A DNA stretch of 64,000 bases, taken from assembly GCA_022385755.1 (NCBI GenBank), contig MU278355.1:66974-130973 (forward strand), in the 5' to 3' direction. A program made the position numbers and the translations under genes. Below, one piece after another: positions 35,582-48,302 of the stretch. The DNA comes from Trametopsis cervina (taxonomy: Eukaryota > Basidiomycota > Agaricomycetes > Polyporales > Irpicaceae). Positions within the stretch are counted from its first letter, which is position 1, and each line of letters starts with the position of its first letter. The notes under the pieces are model-generated. The model saw only the letters and a list, made by a program, of their open reading frames with translations, was not told the DNA's origin and did not search any database.

Positions 35582-37086
35582 ATGACCAGACACAGGAGCA
35601 TCTTCATGGGCTGGGACGAGTCCTACATGTCCCCACTACGCCCAACCGGCATCAACAAGCTGCCGCAGGAGCTCATCGATCGCATCCTCGACAACCTCGC
35701 CCATGACTCCGTCGCCCTCCGTAGCTGCTCGTTCGTCGCCCGCTCCTGGCTCAAGCAATGCCGACACCACCTCTTCGGGCTACTGCGCGTGCGCGATACG
35801 CACATCAACACGGGCCTGCGCTCGCGCCCGCTCATGAAGGAACGCTTCCAGACGTTCCTCACCTTCATAGCGTCCATCGCGTCCCCCGGCTTCTGCGCCA
35901 AAGTCCATACGCTGTGTCTCCTCGGGAACGAGGAACGACACGAGAGCCAGACGACAGAGTCGTACATCTCCGCGCACGCGCTCGCTACACTCCTCGGGCA
36001 GCTCCATCGCGTGCGCATCCTCGAGCTCAGCAGAGTGCACTTCACCGCACTCGCGCCAGACCCGCGCGGGCTGTCTCCGTTGCCCATGGGCAAGATGCAC
36101 CTCGACGTGCTCTCCATTGGACGCGTCGGGCTCGAAGATCAATCAACGGACGGGCTATTCTCCGTCCTCGGCCTATTCTCGACCCTAGGCATGCTGCGCG
36201 TCAGCTATCTCGAGACGCCTCGCCACGCGCCGACAGAGGCTGATCTGCATCGACTCGAGCGGCTGCAGGTCCATCGGTTCTCGCTCAAGGGCCATTCGTC
36301 GATGATGCCGCAGCCGTCGCGTACTATGCCTTACATGCTCTCTGTGCTCCTCAACTCGAACTCGGTGCATACCCTGCAGTCGATCGAGATCAAGTGCTGC
36401 ACGCTCGACCAGATTGCAGCGTTTGGCTCGCTCGTGAACGTCACGGGCGCGCACCTGAAGAGCGTCGCGGTCGACATATCGGACATCGTCAAGGGGTCCA
36501 ATGGTGCGTTCCACCAACTCAGCAGTGAACTTTGCTGAGTGCTCATTGTTTAGCAGATTCGCAAGGCGTGATCGAGATGCTCGGGATCCGAAGCTGTACG
36601 GGCCTGCAGCACCTCCGCGTGCAGATCTTCCCGAACGAAGAGGACGCGGCGTCGCACCTGTGGATCCGCGCGAGCCATTTCCTCGCGGCCGTCCTCGCGA
36701 ACATATCGCCACTCGTGCTATCTGTGACGATTGTGCTGCAATACCACGACGTCCTTCTCAAAAACTGCAGCATGGCGGACTGGGAGTCCCTGCGCCAGGT
36801 CGGCGGAGGAGTCGGCTGGAGGAGGTTCACACACCTGGAGGAGGTCGTGTTTGCCCTGATGCCGCGGTGTCTAGAGCCTTCGATAGAGTCGGACGCAAAA
36901 CACCACATCACTTCTCAACTATCGGAGCTGTCGAGGCGTGGGGTGCTGAGATTCACAACGACGGTAAATGGCCTGCATTTCTTTCTGGAAAGAGTTATGT
37001 ATATTTATTTTTCGTTACGAACGCAGGGCTTCTGGGAAGACCGAGAAACCGTGATCTCTCTTAGTCGGAAAAACAAGTGCAGCTAG
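35582..37086 (+). CDS. F-box protein 1
   Basis: Two certain exons (35582-36503, 36554-37086) give 484 aa. The F-box lies at residues 22-60: INKLPQELIDRILDNLAHDS followed by LRSCSFVARSWLKQCRHHLF. Behind it is a series of leucine-patterned strands (VRILELSRVHFTAL, LDVLSIGRVGLED, LQSIEIKCCTLDQI, LKSVAVDIS) like degenerate leucine-rich repeats. F-box proteins link substrates to SCF ubiquitin ligases; mushrooms carry very many, usually uncharacterised. A further intron 36964-37026 (63 nt, GTAAAT...GCAG) can be removed without changing frame, giving 463 aa and joining RFTTT to GFWEDRE. That form is more likely. An internal ATG at 35606 is also possible. Confidence 0.85.
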
Positions 37087-37868
37087 GGAAAACAGTTAAC
37101 CTGCTCGCCGAATCTTGTTCCGTGCCTACGCACGGTGTATTTGTATCCGCATCTCGTTCTCAACATTACTCGCCGCAAGAGCAGAAGCGGGGGAAGTCCC
37201 CTACGCATATGCACATTCCTACACACACGCTCTGTACTACTATGTAGCGTCCCCATCACTAGTCAGTTTAGTACTAGTACTTCTAGCCAGCCATCTTTCG
37301 ATCTCGCGTACCGCCATCTATCATCTCATCTCATGTATACCCTCAAGCAATTTATACGGAGCCGGATTCTAGGTTAATTGAGTTTAAGGATGTAAGGATG
37401 TAAGGATACATAGACAGCCGGATTTACGTGATGTAGGAGTGATGCCTTCCGCTGCGAAATGCGGGGCTGACATATTGTGTTACGCTCGACCTTGTTCCTG
37501 AACGCTTGCCGCTTTTGGGAGGCAGTGTCATGATCGGGACAATGCGTCACCGTGCTGCGGGCGTTAGTCGCTGTTCGTGGCGTCTGCAGGGGTCAGGTAC
37601 AGTAATCGAGTCGCCACCACTGGCACGTTGGGTTCATCAACTTGCGCTTGTTTAATAAGACAGCACGAAGGCGTGGGGTTGAACATTTCGCAGGTACTTC
37701 TCTCCGTCCAACTCAGTCCTGAAGGTCTCATCCAAACTGGATTATTGGTAGCCAAACTACACAGATTACCGGTGTTCTCCATCTAGGGTCCTGATCTCGA
37801 AGCAGCTGGCTGAAGGTTGTCTCAGAACATTCCTGCTATATCACACGACTCATATTCTGCACTTACAG
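37087..37868. other. intergenic, nothing recognised
   Basis: Spacer between the two F-box genes. No third gene seen. Confidence 0.4.
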
Positions 37869-39828
37869 ATGCTCACTGATCTCCCACACGAACTGATCGA
37901 ACAAGTTCTGCTAGGATGCGAGGGCCGACAAATCCTATTATGTAAACAAGTACGTGCTCTCCTATAGCACGTTACGCGAAACATGCATTGACATCGCTCC
38001 ATTTTCGAGGTATGCAAGATCCTGCACCATGTCATCACCAACTCCGTCCTCCTGAACTACCAAATAGACCTATTCGTCGCAGGGTTCGACGACACAAGGC
38101 TCAGCCCATCCTACACAACCCAAGCGCGGCACCAATTCCTCTCCGCCGCGCGCGATGTATGGCGCGGAAACCGGGGGGTCGCGCTCGTCGAGACCCTGCA
38201 CGTCGCGAACCTCGAGTACTGGCCGATCCGCGACTCAGTCCTCCTCCGCAAGCGCAGCAACCGCGCGGACGCGAACGCAGAGGACCCCTCGCTGCGCGAC
38301 TCGATCACATTCGACGTGTCGCAAGTGCGAACGGAGGTCGACGCGGACTCCGCGCTCGCGCACTGGCAGATCCGGCTGCACAAAGAGACGGGGAGCATCG
38401 CGTGCATCGACGCGACGCAGGACCTGCTCATCGTGCGGTTCCACCGGCCGACCGAGTCCGTCCTCACAGACGCGCCGCACGAGCAGTGGTACTGCCTTGC
38501 GATCTATTCGCTCAGTACGGGCGAGCCGCATCACCGTGCGAGCCAGACGACGATTGAGTTCAGGATGTCGCAGCGCGTGATCAAAAATCCGCATTATACG
38601 CGCGTGCATGTGCTTGATAATGTGCTTGCTGTGAATATGGCGAGTGGGTTCCAGCTGTTTACCGAGACGACGTTCTTCGATTGGACGACGGGCGAGAAGA
38701 AAGCGGTAGGCATCATTCTTTGTATCTCAGGATATGCGTATATCTGAGCATGTTGCAGGCCTTCTGTTCTCCTGGCGCCTCTGCGCGTGCCTGGGGCCAT
38801 CCTGCCGCTCTCATCTCCGAGCGATGTTTCCTCCAATCCTGCTATTCGTCCGCAGAACGGCGACCGGCTATAGAGGTATATGTCCTCGACGACGAGGCCC
38901 CGTTCACCTCGAACTCCGACACACGCGACGCGAAGCATGTCGCAACATATTGGCTTCCCCGCGTCGTGAACGGCGACGTCCGGCTCATCCTCAACGTCAC
39001 GTCCCGCCAACAGGTCTCCCCAAACGAGCCCGACTCCGGATTCCTACTCAGCAGCGCGTGCGCACGCATGTTACACGTACAAGTGACCGGGGTCTGGTTC
39101 ACGTCCCCCTTCCAATGCGCGTTCTTCACACCCGTGTACCAGTTTATGGAGGAGGCGAACCGGTTCATGGCGATGACCGCTGCGCAGCGGCGAACGAGTC
39201 TGCCGAAGACAAAACCGTGGGCGACGTGGGGGAACGGGACGACGCGTTGGTTGGAGAAGGACGGGCCGCCGTGGCAGGACGACGCGAAGAGCAGCCTAAG
39301 GGGTTCCGGCTCGCGTTACGTCTTTCCGAACTACCTGCTCGATTTCTCGCCAATCGACGTTGCGCGCGAGGTGCATCGGCATCGCCAGACTAGATCCTCG
39401 AAAGCGAACGTCTTCGCGAGCGAGGCTGTGGGATGGACGACGCATTGTCATGCTGCGAGCAAGGACAACATATCGGGTGCGGACATGTTTGACGAGGATA
39501 TCGTCTCGAGTCTGCCGTATCGCGAGAAGGAGATTGGGGAGCTGCCTGGGTTCGAGCTCGGGTCCGATATCATGCTCGTCAACGACAAGATCGTCACAAT
39601 ACAGGTGCGTGGGCTGCTTCATTTCGACGGATGATATGGCATCTGACAATTATCTTGTAGGGCGGTGTGCTGGATACGATCAAGATATACAAGCCAGGTC
39701 CTATACGCCCACGTCCCGAGGCTCCTGACGGGGTTATGGACGAGTTGACGGCAGCTATGCTACGCGTTGCAATAGGCGGACGGAGGCCTGTGTTTACTAC
39801 GACGACGATGCATGCAGATGCGTTGTAG
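37869..39828 (+). CDS. F-box protein 2
   Basis: Exons 37869-37949, 38010-38705, 38759-39604 and 39661-39828, all phase 0, give 596 aa. It starts at once with the F-box (MLTDLPHELIEQVLLGCEGR, then QILLCKQ-VCKILHHVITNS across intron 1). The rest is rich in beta strands with a beta-propeller-like pattern (VALVETLHVANLEYWPI, IACIDATQDLLIVRF, VHVLDNVLAVNMASG, IEVYVLDDEAPF, DIMLVNDKIVTIQ-GGVLDT), typical of the F-box plus irregular-propeller family common in Polyporales and Agaricales. It probably acts as substrate receptor of an SCF ubiquitin ligase; the target is unknown. The first 90 nt of exon 3 look atypical (Cys/Ser/Ala-rich) and that acceptor is the weakest part of the model. Confidence 0.8.
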
Positions 39829-40005
39829 GTATTGAATAGTAAAATTTTCATTAATATATGCTTCTATGTTGTACAGTATGAGCGCAGCATTTTATGTCCC
39901 ATGGGTGGCACTATCGCTACATTCAGATTTCCCCTTGATTACCACATAAATAAATTATTATCAGTCGGCACGCCCCAGATTATTCCTTCGTATCGTCGTT
40001 TGCAG

Positions 40006-41374
40006 TCACAACCGTGCTGGATGAGGTTCTGTTGGAGTCTCTTTCGGATTGGGAGGGGCGTCGCTCGGGGCAGGAGTGGAGGACATACTCGAGGTGGCGT
40101 TGATAGGAGACGCGGGTGGCACGACCTTTACCCCCGGAGCTTTCGGGTCATAGGCATCAGCATGCACGTACGGCAGCACACCGATCTTGCCTAAGGACGA
40201 CGATCAGCATCAGGGTGGCGTGAGGTGGAAACGGGTTGGGACATACCTTTTACTTTCGGCCACTTCATAGTCGTCATTGCGTACTGGTAATCTAGTATAT
40301 GCACAGGTGGGCGGAACTCCTTGCCCAGCTTCGATACCAGATCATAGTAGGTCGTAGTTATACCGATCTGTGGCTCCGTCTTAACATATAGCGGGGCCTT
40401 AGGTGCAATTAAGTTGAGGGAGTCGTGAGAGATAGGATGACGCTGGACATACCTGCTGGAGGAAGCGATCAATATCATCGTGACCGGCAACTGCAACGTC
40501 TACGTCCTCGTTCTAGGTAACAGTATTAGCTTCGTTATTGGCTCATAGGATAATCACGTACTGTCTTTAGAATATACCATAGTATTTCGTCAATTATCGA
40601 GCGATATTCCTGACGTAAAGGTTAGGAGAATGTATGTGGAAGTATCGGTTTCGGAAATACCTTGGGCATACGTTGGTGTGGCTTGTCGGCGCGGCGCAGA
40701 GCTTTGTAGTATCGAACGGAGAAGATGCTCTGACCAACGGAGCTAAAGGATTGACGTAGATATTCGGGCGAGGGGTCCGCTACCGTGGTGACTGCGCGTA
40801 CGCTGTTATGCCCCTCCACTGCTTTGCAGTACCCTGTGACGAAGATGACATCGGATGCCCAGTGCGCCGGTTTCGAGACCTTTACCGTATGTGTCCAGCG
40901 TTCCCACTGAGCACACATCCAACGAACAACATCCTGGTTCTTCTCCTGGTGCGCAAGCGTCACTAGTTCGCCACCTTTAGGCATATCGAGCCTCGCTTCG
41001 TATGTCCCCACTTTTGGCTTCGAGTGAGCGAGCGATGCGGTTGCACTCAGCTTTGAGCTGGATGCGGGTAGAGTGTCAGTTGAACTCCAGATGGGCTCGC
41101 GGTATGAATCGGATCCGCCTGCGAGGGACGTTTTCTTGTTCTTGTTGGGGGTGTATGCGCAGAACCAAGGAACAAATGTACCCTGCTCAAGGTAGCCAAC
41201 ATAACCCACGTAGCGTACATCTCCTTTAGGCGAAAAGGGTGTCCAGAGAGCCTCGCCGATGCCTTGAGTGGTACCTTCCAGTTCCAATATAGGCACATGT
41301 TCCAGAGCCTGTGCATAGTGGCGACAATGCAATGGAGGTAGTTCTGCTTTACTTGGAGGGTTGTAGTGAGACAT
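40006..41374 (-). CDS. unrecognised five-exon protein
   Basis: Exons 41374-40661, 40609-40562, 40512-40453, 40397-40247 and 40190-40006 give 385 aa. Exons 2 and 3 are tiny (48 and 60 nt) but keep frame and read sensibly (EYRSIIDEILWYILKT, NEDVDVAVAGHDDIDRFLQQ). The N-terminal half has aromatic-rich segments (RYVGYVGYLEQGTFVPWFCA, VVRWMCAQWERWTHTVKV) and ends AHWASDVIFVTGYCKAVEGH. The C-terminus is Pro-rich. No known family. A TATAAATA box about 75 bp before the ATG supports this start over the upstream TTG at 41440. Confidence 0.7.
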
Positions 41375-42029
41375 GAGGGGGTCTGCTGTTAGTGGGAGAC
41401 CGGGATATGTGGGTATGGGGTGGGTGAAGTAGGAAGTCAAGGGCTATTTATAACGTACCGAAGACAGGGGAAACGAAACAACGACACAGCGTGGCCACAA
41501 GCACAATATAAAGACTTAATTGAATAACGGCGCCGTTGCTGTGATTCCCACAATGAGACATCGGATTATGATTACGAACAGCCGAGTGTCTCCGTCTACC
41601 GCAGCACATCGCCTTGGAGGTCAGGATGATCAGCTCACAAGGAAGGAGACCGGAAGAAATGGGTTCGTGCTGAGCTTTCGCCGGCATGCTGACGAGTGTG
41701 TGTGAAGGCCAGGGCCGTGAGCTTATATCCTTCCAGACGTGCGGCCATAGAGCTGAGGGGCAGTGCGGTCATAGCCCCCAGTAGACTCAGCTATACAGCC
41801 TTGAGCAACGGGCGCTGCGGAGGAGCACCAGTAAGGTTACGGCCGTCCAGAAAGTGGCACACCTCCTACACGAGTCCGGGGATCATCGAGGATGAGGAAC
41901 AAGGTCTGAGTCAAGCAATGAGGTACCTTCGAGGTAATAGACGCCTAGAGAAACGCGGGTCACGTGCTGACGCGTTGGGACTTCGGTCACCCGAGCGAGT
42001 CGGGCCATGGTCTGCTTCGTCCCATCTCA
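41375..42029. promoter_or_regulatory. divergent intergenic region
   Basis: 655 bp between the start codons of the unknown gene (minus) and the BRCT gene (plus). Contains the TATA box at 41445. No gene seen. Confidence 0.4.
41445..41452 (-). promoter_or_regulatory. TATA box
   Basis: TATAAATA on the minus strand, 71-78 bp upstream of the ATG at 41374. Strong consensus and correct spacing. Confidence 0.6.
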
Positions 42030-45000
42030 ATGTCCAGAGCAACGCGCTCTCAGCTTACGCTGCCTGATCTCAACTTCACTTTGTTATCACAGTCTCCCCT
42101 CAAGCAGGCGCGTAATGCGAGACAGAATGACGACGCCCCGCCGGAGACAATGCGCGATACTTACTTCTCTGCGGCACGTGCCGACGCTGAAGAGGGATCG
42201 TCAAAGCAACATCGGAAGAGGCCATCGTCTCCTGACACAGAGCGCATCCTGGAGCAGGTGAATGAAAGAGTTGCAAAGAAACCGAAGAACAATGAGTCAG
42301 GTATGTCTTCTGCCACCTACGAGATATGTAGGACCTCGTCCGATCTGCGGTGCAGATTCCACTGGAGACAGCCTCATCTCAGGCAAACCCGTTTCAACTT
42401 CATCACTACCCCCGCAGCCCTCGCCACAATTTCGCCCTATATCGTCTCCGAACGCAACCCCCCGTGCACAATCAGTACCTGCAAGAAGCGCTGTACCGCA
42501 TCTTGATCTCAGCCGGGTTCCTCCCTCTCCCTCCAAGCAAAGAGCTACCGAGAGACTACGGTTTACGTCGGTACCTCCCGAAGGAGTTATGCCCACGATA
42601 ATCACTACGCTTCCGAGCTCAGGCGAGCTCAGTATGGCACGCAGCCAAGATCGAGACCTGGATGTACAAGGAGAAGTCGCGCCCCTCCCTGCTCTTGCAT
42701 TTGGTTCTCCGCCAGCTACCCCTGTAGCAGCGGGCCCGTTTGCTTTCGCTACTACATCTCCACTGACCCCCCTTCCTCCAACGCCGTTCGTCCACTCAAG
42801 TGCTCCCGGATCTACAGTCAAGTATCAAGATGTGGTAGTGGCGATTAAACAAGACGTCGACCAGGATGACGCGACTCAACAGGCGTCCTCTCGTGCGAAG
42901 ACTCCTACACCTGCGAGCCGTATCCCCCGTCCATCAACCGCTTCTTCCATCCTCTCCGCTAAGAAGGGCGTAGTCTCGAAAATGAGACCTAAAACGCCAA
43001 CAACCCCATCACGCCCAAGCAGTCCATCCCTCGATTCTCCCTCGAAACCTCTACCTCCGAAGACGCCAACGCGAGTTAAGCAGCCTGCTATTCCTGGCAG
43101 CTCTATGAAAGCGAAGACACCAGCTCGAGGTCGCCCATCGACTCCCGGCCCCTCAAGATCGAAAACCCCTGCAGCGGATGTCAAAACACCAGGCCCTTCA
43201 AATGGCGCGGAGACTAGACGTTCAAGAACGCCCGCAGTAATCCGTTCGCGACCGCATACACCGATGCAAGCTGAGGAAGACGTCTTCAATGTTACGCATG
43301 CGGCCGAGCCACAAAGTTTCTCCCAGGATCCTTCCACTCCAAAGGTCAAGCCTCCAGTGACGCCGTCACCAGTGCCAGTCGAGAAGGACATACCGCCAGA
43401 GACTACTAATATCGATGCTGCTGCAGCCACCGCCCAACAGCCTGACGGTAAACATGAGGAAAGACCGCCCGTAGCCGGGCCATCCAGCACGAAGGTCGAT
43501 CCCCCTACCGTTGCACCTACAAAGGTTGCGACAGGGTCTCAGCCTGGTGCGTTTGGCACGAACGGGCTCACTCGGAGGCCGCTACCGCGGAAGAAACCTG
43601 TCTCGTCTTCCACAGATGCGAAAGTAGCTGGGAGAATCACAAGGTCGGCATCGCTAAGACAGCAGGATGTTAAGGCGCGGGGTGACAAGAAGCAGGATGA
43701 GGAGAAGAAGGAGCCGGAGATCAGAAGGCCAGTTTCTGTGGTGGGCGTTACCAGTGCCGCGCAAGGTGAGCATGAGTGTCACGCAGCTCGTTCTGACCGC
43801 TTATATGCATGCAGCTCCGTCGTCTACGCCTTCCGTCAGTGCAGTGAAGACGCCTATGCGCGGAAGGTCAGCGACCGTGTCGATCACCCGGCCCACCGCT
43901 AGCTCTGCGGCCAAATCCAACCCGTCTTCTCCAGTGAAGTCTCGCCCGCCTGCCTCAACAGCGACCTCCCGTCCATCCATGGGGCCGTCTCGTCCGCAGA
44001 CATCTATGAGCGTGCATAGGCCCCCGAATAGCACGAGCGCCGCATCGTCTTCCGGCGCATTGTCCACGCTCTCGCTGGCTTTGGAGAAGCTGAACATGCC
44101 GCCGCCGTCACGACCGAACTCAAGTGTAGGCTTCAATCGGGCGAATACGAGTCTTGGGTTCAATAGGGAGAAGGGGAAGGGTGCCGATCTTATGGACGTG
44201 GACAGTGAACCCTCCCAGCCCTCGAGAACGTCTGTTAGATCCGCTGGGGACAATAGTCGTCCCAAGACTCATCACAAATCTGCTTCCAACGCTACGCCAG
44301 GGACAAGCAATCCTTCTAGTCAACCTACGAAACCCGGTCCAATACGACGCACTAACACTATAGGCCATACTGGTGTCAGCATAGGAACGAAGGACAATAC
44401 GAAACAGAAGACATCGCTCATGCCTCCCCCTCCGGTGCCAAGTACGCAACCTGTTACCGCCCCCACTGAAGTCAAGAAGTCGATCAGTCTGCATAATGGT
44501 ATGGTGTCCGGCAAAGCCAAAGGCGGTTTTATCTTCGGGAACAACAAGCCCGGTGCAGCGCGGGGAATATTTGGTGTAGCTGCGTTGCCATCTTCTATGC
44601 AGCCTGGTTCGTCTGCTGTTAGAGATCGTGTCGTACACCGCGTGAGCAAGCAGTCGAGCTTGCCTGTCGTTGAAGGAAGTCCGGTGAAAGGTGGTGAGAG
44701 GGACGCAGATGGCGATGTTGCCATGGATTCACCGGAGCCTCTTTCTGATTCTGAAGTTCGCCCGTCGGTTGACTCTAACCCCTTCGCGCCTCGCCCGTCG
44801 ACTGCGACTCCGGTTCATTCGACTGGCGATATGATGGTGCCTATCCGGGATGCTGAGCATGATGGCGAGGCGGAGGTCAAGGATCCGTCGTCTAATCAAC
44901 GCAAGAATCAGTCTCGTCGAGCGTCGCAAGCACACCAATTTCTATCCGAATCTCTGTCCTCCCTCCCGCAAACACCGCCCCGGAAGGCCCCTGCTACGGA

Positions 45001-46012
45001 AGGCAAAGGGAAGGGTCGTGCGGATAGCAATGGCCAGTCGAGCTCCAGGACCGAGATGAACAGGCGGTCTGCCCCTGGGGTACTTGGTGGCACTAACGGA
45101 AATGGTGCTCGTGTATCCACGCGTAGGGCCGCTGCTGCAGCTGCCGCCATTGCGATTACTCCTCCCGTCACAGACAAACCGCCGAAAGTCTCCACACCCG
45201 GCTCGTCTCAGGCCCCAGGGGTGAAGCAGAAGACGTTGAAGATCCTGCGTGAGTGCAACGTGTTCGTCGACGTGAGGACAGATGATGGCGACGATGCTGG
45301 TTCGCTGTTCGTGGAGATGCTGAAAGGTCTGGGCGCAAGGGTTCGTCTGCTTGGTTCGCGATCAGACGACGGATGAGCTGATTCGTGCCTTTTAGATACT
45401 CAGTAGGGTAGGACAGACCTGCACGCATATCATATACAAGAATGGGCTGATGAGTACACTGACTCGATATCGGTGCGCACTAAATCTTATTGGCGAGAGC
45501 AAACTGCTAACGGCTTATGCAGACTGCTGAACACGCCGAAGCCTGCGGTCGTCGGGATCGGATGGGTTGTCGAGTGCGTAGAGCAGAGGGCCCGCGTCGA
45601 TGAGGCAGCGTTCTTAATTGACATTGAGGGTGCCAGCATTGCCGGCTCAAACAAGGTGCGCATTCATTGAGACTTTCCAAAGACTGAATAGCGGTCTCAT
45701 AAGTATGTATCAGAGACGCCGCTCGATGCTGCCAAAGCATCTCTTGGATTCGCCAGAACGTCCCAAGCAAACCGCTCCCCAGACTGCACAAGCTCAGGAC
45801 GGAGCGGTCGTCCCTTCCAACACAGAATTATCATCGTCACGTAAGTGCGTTTTTCAGCCGTTTGGCGGCGAGACTAACCATCGAATCGTGCAGCGTCCTC
45901 CGAAGGAGCTACTGTGGACCGTTCTCTAGACGACCTTCCTCCCCTTGAGCGGGCCCGACGGCGACAGAGCACGATGCATTCTCGCGCACGAACGATTGAG
46001 AGTTATATGTAG
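42030..46012 (+). CDS. large BRCT-domain nuclear protein
   Basis: Seven exons (42030-42300, 42356-43765, 43815-45340, 45396-45472, 45523-45655, 45714-45840, 45894-46012) give 1220 aa. Residues 30-1030 are low-complexity Ser/Pro/Thr/Lys with many K-T-P and S/T-P motifs (RAKTPTPASRIPRP, KAKTPARGRPSTPGPS), expected CDK targets. The C-terminus is one BRCT domain rebuilt by splicing: LKILRECNVFVDVRTDDGDD, LFVEMLKGLGAR-ILSRVGQ, TCTHIIYKNGLMSTLTRYR, then PAVVGIGWVVECVEQ with the invariant Trp. It is followed by RRRSMLPKHLL. BRCT domains bind phosphopeptides in DNA-damage and cell-cycle signalling. The overall layout is like fungal microcephalin-type single-BRCT proteins, but orthology is not proven. 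Confidence 0.88.
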
Positions 46013-46381
46013 TATATCATTGGTCTAATCTTTGCCGGCCAGCTCCGTCTTCCATAAGCGTTAACGATACTAACATTCATTGTACGACATACTCAATAAT
46101 TATATATATATGTAAATATCGGTCTTGGTGGGCTGTGTGATACATGCCATGTACGCGTATGTGGAGCATAGCATAGTCTCGCGCCGTTGGATTGATATCG
46201 TTTCCACGAGCGGACAAGAGGGGTTGCACAACGCTATAAAACAAATATGCCGTGAAGCCATTCACTACCGAGTCCACACACCCACAACCCAATCAAAGTT
46301 GGCTGTCGAATACAGCAGCCTGCGAGGGTTTCCCTCCGGGTTTTGATTGTGGGAAAAACAGCGCAAGAATGGTAGATGCAG
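46013..46381. other. convergent 3' intergenic region
   Basis: AT-rich spacer between the BRCT gene and the second MYND gene, with a (TA)n-like tract near 46100. No gene seen. Confidence 0.4.
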
Positions 46382-48302
46382 TTATGATTTTGTCTCATCG
46401 TTGAGGGCACTGTTATGTTTACTAAGCTTTTTACATACATCACGATGCCCGCCTTGTTCCCAGTCACTGCTCGGAGAGTGTGCTCAACATTGAGCTGCCC
46501 AACAGGAGAGTAGAGAACATCCACTCACCCTTTCTGACAGAGCTTCGTACAGTAGAACACCTGAAAGCAGCCCTTGCAGACCTTCATGGTGTGGACCGAA
46601 CTCATTTGGAAGCACAAACATGGTTTCCACGCGCATCGTGTCGACCCTGGTGGAGTTGCAGAGGGATGCGCAATGCTATCAAGCCTTAGAGCGTCCCCGT
46701 ATCGTTTCCAGACCGCCGTGATGCGCGCGAAAATATCTTTCATGCCGGGATCGTTGATGTGAAGCGCGAGCATTCTTGGAAGCAGGTAATTCCAGGTTGA
46801 GCTTATTAGCAGGATTTTCTTTGTATTTCCGCGGGTTACCGTCGGATCTTGCTTGATCACCACCCTTGCCTGGAAGTCCAGGACGGTCGACATAGCATTC
46901 ACTGAACGGAATATCAGTACACATCCCAGGCCCTCCTTATGCATCCCATACCTGTCTCGTGTACCGTCGGCAGATCATCAACCAGTGGTACATAGATCGA
47001 TAGCATGGCAAGCTTTCCAAACAATGGTACAACGTTCGCCTTGCCTATTACCTTCTTGTAATGCGCAATGTGGACACTGGCGAGGGCTGCGCCACCCGAG
47101 GTCGACACAGGTCCGGAAACAACGTGTCTGCCCGTATCTTCGTCATCAAGGCCATGTAGGTTATGATTAGAGTCGAAGACCTACCTGAGCACGCGAAAGG
47201 CGGAAGACCCAACATGGTAAAAGCGGCGGTCGCGGAGCGCCACGTCTTCGTCCCCAGAGCACGCCTGTCGCATGCACGCACGAATGATGAGCTCAACAAT
47301 ACCGCGCCTGTGATCATTGTCCCCCGACACGCGGTGTGCAAGCGCAGAAACCCGGAATACTGCCCCCAAGATGGTCAATATCCCATCAAAGTAGTCGTTC
47401 ATGAGCTGCTCGACAGTGAGGAGGGCGTGTGCAGTTCTCAAGACGGCGAAGACGTCTGACTCATTTTGCAACGCGCTTCGTATGTCGTCGTCTGAGAGTT
47501 GTCCGCTTTCAATGTGCTGCACCGCGAACATGCGATGAATGCGTACGCCGCCGTGTGACCACGCATATAACGAGATCCTGAATGTCTCGGGCGTAGCAGC
47601 AGGATTCCTGGAATCGCAACGTCAGCAGGCCTATATTTCAGGCGGAAGAGAGGAACCGTGGACCTTAGGTCAAAATGCACCAGAGAGGGTACGAGGTGCA
47701 GTCCTAGAAGCTCTGCGATGACCAGTTGCAGATGTCCCACACGTCGGTTGATATCATCACGAGCCGTCATAGCATCTAGCAAGACAGACCGGCGCATCCA
47801 AACCGCGTCGAGTAGGATGGGCAGATGCTCTTTCACGAACGCCTTGTGTGGCCATGGCGTTTTCTCGTCTGCAAGACGGAAATTGTCTGCGCCGACTTTT
47901 ATAAATGTGCCAAGTATGTCGATGAGAGCCCCGACGTCCTATCACAAAAGACGAGGCCGTTTCCAATAGTATTAGCACGCACAGTCCAACGGCTCACTTT
48001 TTGCAACTCACCGTTATCACGTACAAAGTGGGCGGCGTGGTGCGCAGATCAATTATGATCCGGAAGATTACAGGTACAAGCGTCGACCCGGAGAGCTTGC
48101 GCATGCGGCGGAGGTTGTTTCGATTGCTGTTGATGTAATTTGCGAGCAGCTGGGCCCCAGAGACCGATCTCAGGCCGACAGGCCAGGGCGTGTACATGTC
48201 CAGGAGCATCTCAGCAATCTCGTCGGGCTCGGCAGCATGAAGAGGTATCCTGAACGGAGACTCTTCAGGACTCAGAGGCGTGGGCGCATGATCTGAAGAC
48301 AT
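46382..48302 (-). CDS. MYND-type zinc-finger protein, paralog 2
   Basis: Six exons (48302-48012, 47938-47664, 47607-47185, 47127-46952, 46901-46529, 46466-46382) give 540 aa. The C-terminal finger is CAWKPCLC, KVCKGCFQVFYCTKLCQK, then GDWEQGGHRDVC, with one residue more than paralog 1 between the sixth Cys and the His. The body shares IAEMLLDMYTPWP, RISLYAWSHGG, DDDIRSALQNESDVFAV and RGIVELIIRACMRQAC with the paralogs. Exons 3 and 5 have exactly the same length as in paralog 1 (423 and 373 nt). Its upstream region shares blocks with both other copies. Role unknown. Confidence 0.87.

Noticed and set aside
38111..38609. Several overlapping frames with Arg-rich products across F-box gene 2
   Set aside because: Shadows of the high-GC coding exon. 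Only one frame carries the F-box-linked strand pattern and joins correctly at the introns.
41375..41440. N-terminal extension of the unknown gene from 41440
   Set aside because: It starts with TTG and lies almost on the TATA box at 41445-41452. The ATG at 41374 is at the right distance.
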